In this document: piece after piece, positions 39,031-45,582 of the stretch
Position numbering within the stretch: the first letter of the stretch is position 1
Layout of the letters: every line of letters starts with the position of its first letter
From: an uncultured Dechloromonas sp.
GTDB taxonomy: Bacteria > Pseudomonadota > Gammaproteobacteria > Burkholderiales > Rhodocyclaceae
DNA: 45,582 nt
Direction of reading: 5' to 3'
Assembly: GCF_945957265.1 (NCBI RefSeq)
Contig: NZ_CAMFKO010000035.1
Span: forward strand, 1-45,582
Program-made: the position numbers and the translations under genes
The notes under the pieces: model-generated
The model's input: the letters and a program-made list of their open reading frames with translations, nothing else
What the model was told of the DNA's origin: nothing
Databases searched by the model: none

Positions 39031-40634
39031 AATTCCCGAACAAGCTGTCCCCCCCATTGCAGCACCTGCTGCTGATTGCCGGCGCGACGCTGGTGGCCGC
39101 GCTGGCCGCCGCCCTGCTTCTGCCGGCCCCCGACAGCCTGGCCGTCGATGCCAGGAAAGGGCTGCCTTTCTACGACCTGCCCTTCGGCGACAATCCCTTC
39201 GCGCCGGGCGAACTGCGGACCACCGACCGCACGATGATCGACTGGCGCGGCGTTCCCTCGGCCCGCAGTTGCGGCGAATGCCACAAGCAGGAGTTCATGG
39301 AGTGGGTTACCTCGGTGCACGCCGTCTCCGACGAGGACATGATCTACGCCACGACGGTGCGCGAAAACACCGCGGCATCCAAGGCCGCTGCTGCCCATGG
39401 CGCGGCCAAGGGACGCTGGTGCGAATCCTGCCATAACCCGCTGGGCACCTTGAGCGGGGCGGTCACCGACTTCCCCAGCGTGCCGCGCACCGAGACCATG
39501 GAGGAGGGCGTCACCTGCGTCGTCTGCCACACCGCGGTGCATGCCGAGCCGCTGGCCGGCAACGGCGCCCTGACCAGCAAGCTGAACCAGATTTTCCGGC
39601 ACTTGCACCCGGCCCTGATCATGGCCGCCCCGTCGCGCCACGCCAGGGACATGCAGGCCAGGCGCGATGCCCCCCTGATGGGTTCCAGCGCACTGTGCGG
39701 CAGCTGCCATACCGAAATCCGCCCGACGACGGTCAATGGCCAGGAGCCGATGAACTTCCAGGACACCTACGACGAATGGCGTCGCTCGCCGTGGGCCGAG
39801 CAGGGGGTGCAATGCCAGGACTGCCACATGGCGCGCGACCCGGCAGCCGCCGTCGCCGCCTTGAAACGCGGCGAGCAACGCCCGCGCGGCGTATCGCACC
39901 GGCTGTCCGGCAACAATTACCTGCTGGCCAACCCCGACCTCCCCGGCAACCTGATGACCACCCTGCGCGGCGGCCCGCCCGGCGGCCTCAACCGGATGTT
40001 CTCGCGGCAGGAATATGCCGACGAGCAGCGCCGGACCCATCAGCAGATCGTCGCCCTGCTCCGGGAAGCCGCCGAACTTCGCCTGGACAACGGGCTTGAC
40101 CGCGACAACCGCCCCCGGCTGTCGGTCACCGTCGCCAACGTCGGGGCCGGACATGCCCTGCCGACCGGGCCGCTCGACCACCGCTACATGTGGCTGGAGG
40201 TGGAGATCACCGACGAGCGGGGGCGCAAGGTCTTCCACAGCGGCGCTTTCGACGGCCGGAAGGGCGAGGAAGATCCCCAGGCCGTGCGTTGGGTCAAGGA
40301 GATGTACGACGCCGAAGGCCGGCGCGACCTGCGCCACCTGCTGTTCGATACCGAACGCCTGCATTACCCGCGCAAGCCGATCCCGGCCGGCGCCAGCCAG
40401 CGCATCGACTACGCGCTGCCCGCCCTGCCCGCCGGCCGCTACAGCGTACGCACCCGGCTGTGGTATCGGCTGGCCTTCCAGGACATCCTGAAAAATTTCG
40501 AGAGCCAGGGGCCGGGCAAGGTGGATGTGATCATCCCGCCCCTCGCGATTGCCGAGGCCGGGCACGACTTCGTCGTGCCGGCCCGGAGCGCCCCGGGTGC
40601 CGCGAAACGCGGCGCCGGAAAGGAAAAACCATGA
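39027..40634 (+). CDS. Pentaheme c-type cytochrome
   Basis: A 535-residue exported cytochrome with an N-terminal signal/anchor (LLLIAGATLVAALAAALLL) and five CxxCH heme-binding sites: CGECH (82-86), CESCH (132-136), CVVCH (164-168), CGSCH (224-228) and CQDCH (263-267). The spacing resembles the cytochrome c554-like family. After the heme domain, a region of about 260 residues (VSHRLSGNNYLL, RLSVTVANVGAGHALPTG, a beta-sandwich-like end) has no heme sites; the VANVGAGHALPTG stretch is common in this family. It is coupled to the cytochrome b-like gene upstream and overlaps the GspG-like gene downstream. It probably works in periplasmic electron transfer; acceptor unknown. Confidence 0.92.
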   Translation: MKFPNKLSPPLQHLLLIAGATLVAALAAALLLPAPDSLAVDARKGLPFYDLPFGDNPFAPGELRTTDRTMIDWRGVPSARSCGECHKQEFMEWVTSVHAVSDEDMIYATTVRENTAASKAAAAHGAAKGRWCESCHNPLGTLSGAVTDFPSVPRTETMEEGVTCVVCHTAVHAEPLAGNGALTSKLNQIFRHLHPALIMAAPSRHARDMQARRDAPLMGSSALCGSCHTEIRPTTVNGQEPMNFQDTYDEWRRSPWAEQGVQCQDCHMARDPAAAVAALKRGEQRPRGVSHRLSGNNYLLANPDLPGNLMTTLRGGPPGGLNRMFSRQEYADEQRRTHQQIVALLREAAELRLDNGLDRDNRPRLSVTVANVGAGHALPTGPLDHRYMWLEVEITDERGRKVFHSGAFDGRKGEEDPQAVRWVKEMYDAEGRRDLRHLLFDTERLHYPRKPIPAGASQRIDYALPALPAGRYSVRTRLWYRLAFQDILKNFESQGPGKVDVIIPPLAIAEAGHDFVVPARSAPGAAKRGAGKEKP

Positions 40635-41038
40635 ACGCCCGGCAAACCGGCAAGCCCCGTCTGCAAACCAGCCTGATCGGCGTACTCGGCTGGCTCGTTC
40701 CGCTCGGCGTCGCCGTGGCCAGCGGCTACTGGCTCAACGCGCACGGCACGACCGACGACATTCGCCGGAACGCCCGGGCCCGCGACGACATCCGCGCCAT
40801 TGGCGCCGCCCTGCTTGCCCCGCGGGATGACGGCAAGGGCATGCCAAGCACCGAACAAGGGCTGCAGGCCCTGGTCACCGACGGCATCCTGCCTCGCATC
40901 CCCGACGACCCCTGGGGCCGCCCCTACCAGTATCGCAACCCGGGAAGCGTCCAGGCCTGGGAGCTGTACTCCTTCGGTGCCGACGTTCAGGAAAGCGCCG
41001 ACGACATCGTGAGCTGGAACCTCTATGGTGGACGCTGA
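40631..41038 (+). CDS. GspG-like protein without prepilin cleavage site
   Basis: A 135-residue protein whose C-terminal domain has the pattern of the type II secretion major pseudopilin GspG: GMPSTEQGLQALV (about 69-81), RIPDDPWGRPYQYRNPG, and the calcium-loop-like LYSFGADVQESADDIVSWNL. In front, instead of G-FTLxE, it has a plain membrane helix (about 15-35, SLIGVLGWLVPLGVAVASGYW). The conserved glycine, +1 aromatic and +5 glutamate are missing, so it cannot be a normal prepilin substrate. It is therefore a membrane-anchored GspG-like domain, possibly a stationary adaptor between the cytochromes and the pilus-like machine. The start overlaps the cytochrome gene; its end overlaps the start of the next frame. 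Confidence 0.85.
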   Translation: MNARQTGKPRLQTSLIGVLGWLVPLGVAVASGYWLNAHGTTDDIRRNARARDDIRAIGAALLAPRDDGKGMPSTEQGLQALVTDGILPRIPDDPWGRPYQYRNPGSVQAWELYSFGADVQESADDIVSWNLYGGR

Positions 41039-43139
41039 GCGCATGGCACGCCGCCGCCCGTCAATCGCGCTGCCCGCGCCGCACATGACGCCCGCCCGCT
41101 GGGCGCTGGGCCTGCTCCTGCTGGCGCTGTTCGCCCACGCCCCGGCGCTGCCCGCCCCTGGCTGGATCGCCTTCGCACTGGCCCTGGCCAGCCGCCGGCT
41201 CCCGGCCCGGCGCTGGGTGCCGGCCCTGCGCCTGGGCGTGCTGGGCCTGGGCTACCTCGTCGCGGCACTGGCTTTCGGCTGGCTCGACCCGACGACGCTT
41301 CGCCTCAACCTGCTGCTGGTGCTCGCCCTGAAGTGGGCGGAAAGCCGGACGCCCGGGGAATTCGCGCTGGTCTCCGCGGCCGCCGTGGTCGGCGTGGCCA
41401 TCGGCCTGCTGCAATGGGGCGAGGGTATCGGCCTCGCCCTGGTGCTGGGCAGCATGCTGCTGCTGTTGGGCGGCGCCGGCTGGCACCCCGGCCAGAAGAC
41501 CGGCAGCGCCCTGCGCGCCGGCGGCCGGCACCTGCTGTTTGCCTTGCCGCTGGCCGGCGTGCTTTTCCTCTTCTTCCCCCGCATTCCCGGCCCGCTGTGG
41601 GACATCGGCCTGACCTTCGGCTTGCCGCTGCCGGCCGGCATCGAAAAATCCAACCAGGGGCTGGGCATCGCCACCCGCCTCAAACCGGACCAAATGCAGA
41701 CCGGCGCCAGCGACGGCCAGCCGGTGTTCGTCGCGGAATTCGAGAACTGGGTGCCGCCGACCAGCCAGCTTTATTGGCGCGGCCCGGTGTTCTACGATTT
41801 CGATGGCCGCGAATGGCACCTGGATGCCGACTACGGCGCCGGCAACGGCCGCCGGATCATGATGGCGGGCTGGCGTCGCGGGAGCGATTTCAACAAGACC
41901 CTGCAAAGCACCGCCAAGGAAATCCGCTACAAGCTTCGCCTGACGCCGCACCACGGCCTGTGGCTCTACGGCCTCGACCTGCCCTCCAGGCTGACCGCCG
42001 AATCCTTCGTCGGCCCCGACTGGCAGGTGCTCAGCCACACGCCGGTCGATCGCGAAATCCACTACGAGCTCTCCTCATGGCTGGAGTGGACGGCCGGAGG
42101 CGAGCTGCCCGCCGCGCTGCGCGACCAGGCGCTCGCCCTCCCCGCGGCCAGCAACCCGCGCCTGCGGGCTTTTGGCGAAAACTTGCGCCAGCGCGCCGCG
42201 ACGAAGGGCGGCGACATTCCGCGGGAAGCCCTGGTCGAGCTAGCCAACGGCGGCTTCAAGGTGCGCGACCGTTTCGAAGCCCCGACCGGCGAACACGCCC
42301 TCGACGCATTCTGGTTCGACACGCGCGTGGGCAACAGCGAGTTCTACGCCGCCGCCTTCGTGGTCCTCATGCGCTCGGCTGGCGTCCCGGCCCGGCTGGT
42401 CACCGGCTATCGCGGCGGCAAGCTGATGGCGCTGACCGACTACGTCGTGGTCAAGCGCAGCCACGCCCACGCCTGGGCCGAGGTCTGGGACGACCGCAAG
42501 GGCTGGCGGCGGATCGACCCGACCGACCTCGTGGCGCCGGAGAAATTCGCCGCCACCCAGGCCAGGCCCAAGGCCGCGCCGCAGACCGCCCCGGCCAAGC
42601 CGCAGCAGTCGGCCGATTCGGCCACCCCGCCGCCGCCCGCCGCGGGGGGCAACTTCGCGACCCAGGCCGCCCCGCGCCCGGCAACGGAACCCGCCTGGCA
42701 ACTGCCCGACCTGGCCGACTGGATGGGGCGCTGGGTTTTCCGGCTCGATGCCGAACGGCAGAAAACCCTGCTCGGCGGCAAGGGCGACGGCTTCGCCTGG
42801 CTCTGGCTGCTCGCCATCGCCGCCGCGGCCAGCGCGCTGACCCTGGCCGGCAGCCTGCTCTTCGCACGCTGGCGGGAAAGCCGTCGCCGCCCGCCGGCGC
42901 AGCGCGCCTGGGAGCGGGCCTGCCGCCAGCTGGCGCGCCATGGTCTCGCCCCGTTGCCGGCCGAATGCCCGAGCACCTACGCCCGGCGCGTCGCCGCCGC
43001 CCGCCCGGCCTGGGCGGGCGCCATGGCGCAGCTGGCCGACACCTACACCGACTGGCGCTACGGCCCCGCATCCGCAGTCTCCGGACCTCGCGTAGCGGTC
43101 GCCGCCCGCCTGCTGATCAACCGCATCCTTGCTGGATAA
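41025..43139 (+). CDS. TgpA-like transglutaminase protein with Cys-to-Ser change
   Basis: A protein of up to 704 residues with the TgpA layout (DUF3488, transglutaminase-like, DUF4129): about six N-terminal membrane helices, a periplasmic transglutaminase-like domain (about 380-510), a Pro/Ala linker, one more helix (about 585-605, WLWLLAIAAAASALTLAGSLLF) and a cytoplasmic tail. The core AAAFVVLMRSAGVPARLVTG is intact and the catalytic His482 and Asp498 are present, but the nucleophile is Ser438 (in GNSEFY), where the family has Cys. The spacing 438-482-498 equals the family Cys-His-Asp spacing, so the serine is the true equivalent. Start 41025 overlaps the GspG-like gene by 14 bases; the ATG at 41043 is an alternative. 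Confidence 0.85.
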   Translation: MVDAERMARRRPSIALPAPHMTPARWALGLLLLALFAHAPALPAPGWIAFALALASRRLPARRWVPALRLGVLGLGYLVAALAFGWLDPTTLRLNLLLVLALKWAESRTPGEFALVSAAAVVGVAIGLLQWGEGIGLALVLGSMLLLLGGAGWHPGQKTGSALRAGGRHLLFALPLAGVLFLFFPRIPGPLWDIGLTFGLPLPAGIEKSNQGLGIATRLKPDQMQTGASDGQPVFVAEFENWVPPTSQLYWRGPVFYDFDGREWHLDADYGAGNGRRIMMAGWRRGSDFNKTLQSTAKEIRYKLRLTPHHGLWLYGLDLPSRLTAESFVGPDWQVLSHTPVDREIHYELSSWLEWTAGGELPAALRDQALALPAASNPRLRAFGENLRQRAATKGGDIPREALVELANGGFKVRDRFEAPTGEHALDAFWFDTRVGNSEFYAAAFVVLMRSAGVPARLVTGYRGGKLMALTDYVVVKRSHAHAWAEVWDDRKGWRRIDPTDLVAPEKFAATQARPKAAPQTAPAKPQQSADSATPPPPAAGGNFATQAAPRPATEPAWQLPDLADWMGRWVFRLDAERQKTLLGGKGDGFAWLWLLAIAAAASALTLAGSLLFARWRESRRRPPAQRAWERACRQLARHGLAPLPAECPSTYARRVAAARPAWAGAMAQLADTYTDWRYGPASAVSGPRVAVAARLLINRILAG

Positions 43140-43142
43140 GCC

Positions 43143-44369
43143 ATGCCGCACATTGCACGCCTTTCGTCACACCCCTTCCTTTCCTTCCGCGCCCTCTCCC
43201 TGCTGCGCCTGTTGCTCGCCCCGCTCGCCTGCCTGTGGATGCTGAGCGCGCCCTTCCCCGCCCTGGCCGCGACCGACGGCGCCGCCGTCGTGGCGGAGAT
43301 CAGCCGGCGCGGCGATGCCGCCCTCCAGGACTACGATCCGGCCAACCGCCTGGCGACGGCCGGCGAGTTCTCCAGCCTGTATTTCGAAGTATTCGAGGGC
43401 GCCGGCATGGAACTCGACCTGGGCCTCAAGTCGCCCGGGCTGAAGAGTGAAATCGAAGTCCTGTTCGGGGTCGTCAACAGCAAGGCGATGCGCGGCGCGC
43501 CCGCCGACGACCTGGGCGCCTCGTGGCAGCAGCTCCGCGGCAAGTTGCAGGAGGCGGCCAGCCTGTACGACAGGACGGAGGCCGACGGCTTCATGCCGGC
43601 CTTCCTCAAGTCGCTCGTCATCCTGTTGCGCGAGGGCGTCGAAGCGATGCTGATCGTCGGCGCGCTGGCCGCCTACCTGCGCCGGGCCGGCGGCGCCGAC
43701 CGCAGCTGGGTGCTCCATGCCGGGGTCGGCCTCGCCGTCGTGCTCTCCCTGCTCACCGGCTGGGCGCTGACCGGCGCGCTGCAGGTCGCCGGTGCGTCGC
43801 GCGGCGTTCTGGAAGGCATCACCATGCTGCTTGCCGCCGCCATGCTGTTCTACGTCAGTTTCTGGCTGTTCTCCAAACGCGAGGCCGAACGCTGGCAGGC
43901 ATGGATCGCCGGCCAGATCGAGAGCGCCGTGACGCAAGGCTCGACGCTTGCCCTGGGGGGGGCCGCCTGCCTGGCGGTCTACCGCGAGGGCGCCGAGACG
44001 GTACTTTTCTACCAGGCCCTGCTTGCCGGCGAAGGCAGCAACGGCGGCGCCATCGCTGCCGGCATCGGTGCGGCCGCCGTGCTCCTGCTCGCCATCTACC
44101 TCGCCCTGCGCCATCTGTCGCTACGCCTGCCGTTTCACCTCTTCTTCACCGGCACGGCCGTGCTGCTCTACGGCCTGGCCATCGTGTTCATGGGCCAGGG
44201 GATCACCGAACTGCAGGCGAGCGGCCACCTGAGCACCACGCACCTGCCGTGGGCGCCGCATATTTCCTGGCTGGGCATTTCGCCCACGCTGCAGGGCATC
44301 GGGGCGCAATGCGCGATGCTGCTGCCGCTCGGCTTCGTCTTTGTCCGGCTGAAGCAACGGGCCGCCTGA
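43143..44369 (+). CDS. FTR1 family iron permease
   Basis: A 408-residue iron permease of the FTR1/EfeU family. After a signal-like N-terminus (core LLRLLLAPLACLWMLSAPFPALA) and a soluble periplasmic segment of about 100 residues come seven hydrophobic helices with two REGxE iron-binding motifs: REGVE at 163-167 (LLREGVEAMLIVGAL) and REGAE at 281-285. The N-terminal extra domain is found in many bacterial FTR1 proteins but not in EfeU. It transports ferric/ferrous iron, usually after oxidation by a partner. Here the partner is not the usual EfeO/EfeB; the upstream pentaheme cytochrome may serve. The start is three bases after the transglutaminase gene stop. Confidence 0.92.
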   Translation: MPHIARLSSHPFLSFRALSLLRLLLAPLACLWMLSAPFPALAATDGAAVVAEISRRGDAALQDYDPANRLATAGEFSSLYFEVFEGAGMELDLGLKSPGLKSEIEVLFGVVNSKAMRGAPADDLGASWQQLRGKLQEAASLYDRTEADGFMPAFLKSLVILLREGVEAMLIVGALAAYLRRAGGADRSWVLHAGVGLAVVLSLLTGWALTGALQVAGASRGVLEGITMLLAAAMLFYVSFWLFSKREAERWQAWIAGQIESAVTQGSTLALGGAACLAVYREGAETVLFYQALLAGEGSNGGAIAAGIGAAAVLLLAIYLALRHLSLRLPFHLFFTGTAVLLYGLAIVFMGQGITELQASGHLSTTHLPWAPHISWLGISPTLQGIGAQCAMLLPLGFVFVRLKQRAA

Positions 44370-44385
44370 GCCGGGAACACTCGCC

Positions 44386-45582
44386 ATGTCATCCACTCCG
44401 GCCGCCGTACTCCCCCCCCTCCCGACCGCGCCGGCGGCGGCCTTGCCGGCCAGCACGCCGGGCATGCTCGACATCCAGGCCGGCCGGCGGCTCTTCCTGG
44501 CGATGGTCGGCGCCGGCCTGTTCAGTCTCCTGGCCTGCACGGCCTTCTACCTGTTCGAGATGGAACGCATGACCGGCCAGCAACTGGCCAGCCTGGCCCA
44601 TCACGCCGGCCAGATCATTCAGGCCAGCGACCTGGGCTGGCGGCGTTCGGCAACATCCGGCAAGCCGCTCGCGGCATCGAACCCGGCGCTGTCCTGGCAG
44701 GTCGAGCCGGGACGGCAGGCGACCCGGCTTGCCGTCCTGCCCCGGCCCGACGGTCCCTCGGAGATTGTTCGCTTCCCGCTCGACGACGCCTGGCTGGCCA
44801 CCCTGGGGCGCCCCGAGCTGCGCCTTTACCTCGCCTCCGCCGGACGCGTCATCGCCTCGTCGCTCGGCGACGCCGGCGCCGGGGAAGCCAGCGCCCTGCA
44901 GATCGATGCCGTCGGCCGCGTCGAACGGCAAGGCAGCCTGTTCGTCCAGGTGCCGATGCGCTGGAACGACCAGCCGGACAGCCCCCTGCTGGTCGTCCAG
45001 CAACGCCTGTCGCTGCCCTTCTCGCTGGGCGAGATCGCACTGGCCGGGCTGTTCCTGTGGGGCATCCTGGCCGGGCTGATCTGGCTGACGGTCGGCATCT
45101 GGCTGAACAAGGCGCTGCAGCACATCCAGTACATGGCCTACCACGACCCACTGACCGGCCTGATCAACCGCGCCGCGCTGCGCATCGGCCTGACCCACAT
45201 GCTGGCCGAAAGCCGCCGCAACAACAGCCCGCTGGCCGTCTTCTACCTCGACCTCGACCGCTTCAAGACGATCAACGACTCGCTCGGCCATGCCATCGGC
45301 GACCTGGTGCTGAAGGAAGCGGCGACACGACTGCTCGCCTGCATCCGCGATACCGATTTCGTCGCCCGCCAGGGCGGCGACGAATTTATCGTCGTCGCCG
45401 GCGAACTGGGCAGCGTCAGCGACGCCGCCGCCATCGCCCGCAAGATCATCGAGCGCTTGACGGAGCCGATGCTCATTCTCGAGCAACGCCTGCAAACCGG
45501 TTGCTCGGTGGGCATCGCCATCCATCCCAACTCCGTATCCGACCCCGACAGCCTGATCAAGCAGGCCGACAGCGCCATGTAC
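44386..45582 (+). CDS. Diguanylate cyclase (GGDEF), 3' end beyond window
   Basis: The first 399 residues of a membrane protein that runs off the window end without a stop. An N-terminal helix (about 35-57) and a second helix (about 215-240) enclose a periplasmic sensor region of about 150 residues (mixed beta strands, no recognised family). A GGDEF domain begins at about 251 (YHDPLTGLINRAAL), with the active-site GGDEF at 330-334 and an I-site RxxD (Arg321-Asp324) exactly five residues before it, so product inhibition by c-di-GMP is possible. An EAL domain may follow outside the window. The start is 16 bases after the iron permease stop. Confidence 0.92.
   Translation, partial: MSSTPAAVLPPLPTAPAAALPASTPGMLDIQAGRRLFLAMVGAGLFSLLACTAFYLFEMERMTGQQLASLAHHAGQIIQASDLGWRRSATSGKPLAASNPALSWQVEPGRQATRLAVLPRPDGPSEIVRFPLDDAWLATLGRPELRLYLASAGRVIASSLGDAGAGEASALQIDAVGRVERQGSLFVQVPMRWNDQPDSPLLVVQQRLSLPFSLGEIALAGLFLWGILAGLIWLTVGIWLNKALQHIQYMAYHDPLTGLINRAALRIGLTHMLAESRRNNSPLAVFYLDLDRFKTINDSLGHAIGDLVLKEAATRLLACIRDTDFVARQGGDEFIVVAGELGSVSDAAAIARKIIERLTEPMLILEQRLQTGCSVGIAIHPNSVSDPDSLIKQADSAMY

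Overview
The window is a uniformly GC-rich, densely packed bacterial chromosome segment. The gene families and styles (GreB, YdcH/DUF465, Pit plus DUF47, Tas, DUF455, HemP, pilus-type ATPases, multiheme cytochrome) suggest a betaproteobacterium, most likely of the Rhodocyclales (Dechloromonas/Azonexus-like). That placement is inference from protein style; no rRNA or marker phylogeny is available here. There are no IS elements, tRNAs, rRNAs or CRISPR arrays that I can see, and no gene-free stretch longer than 300 bases.

Region 1 (1-7360) is housekeeping. It holds greB with a small partner gene, ydcH, a phosphate transporter operon on the minus strand (DUF47/PhoU-like protein, Pit permease and a 50-residue membrane mini-protein), a small unknown gene, a tas-type aldo/keto reductase coupled to a DUF455 ferritin-like protein, and a DeaD-type RNA helicase with a structured leader and a strong terminator.

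Region 2 (7440-20134) is devoted to heme iron. A canonical sigma70 promoter overlapped by a Fur box drives a heme/hemoglobin-type TonB receptor that ends in a terminator. Then comes a chain of mostly overlapping genes: a CxxC mini-protein, a GNAT acetyltransferase, an exported and membrane-anchored CobN-like chelatase, a second TonB receptor, an exported DUF4019-like protein, a MotA/TolQ/ExbB channel, a DUF2149 protein, a small unknown, a ribosomal protein S4 paralogue and hemP. The combination CobN-like + ExbB-like + DUF2149 + TonB receptor resembles the Bacteroidetes hmu locus, whose HmuS chelatase homologue is linked to iron release from heme. A second promoter with a perfect inverted-repeat Fur-like box follows hemP and precedes a 106-residue unknown gene.

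Region 3 (20135-45582) is a 25 kb operon-like run. It encodes a type IV pilus/type II secretion-like machine: three large pseudopilins, an exported protein, a PilM-PilN/GspL-like fusion, a PilO/GspM-like protein, a PilT-like and a GspE/PilB-like ATPase, a GspF/PilC platform protein, a PilP/GspC-like protein and a secretin with an extra C-terminal domain. It continues without a real break into an outer-membrane barrel protein, a TonB receptor with a CxxC plug motif, MoxR and DUF58 proteins, a membrane cytochrome b-like protein, a pentaheme cytochrome c, a GspG-like protein lacking the prepilin cleavage site, a TgpA-like transglutaminase whose nucleophilic cysteine is serine, an FTR1 iron permease and a diguanylate cyclase cut by the window end.

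Taken together, regions 2 and 3 look like an iron/redox island. Heme is captured and probably stripped of iron by the Hmu-like system, while the pilus-like machine sits in one transcriptional run with outer-membrane, electron-transfer and iron-permease functions. No prepilin peptidase is present, so one must be supplied from elsewhere. The pilus-like machine plus cytochrome/FTR1 combination is the best candidate for an undescribed system.
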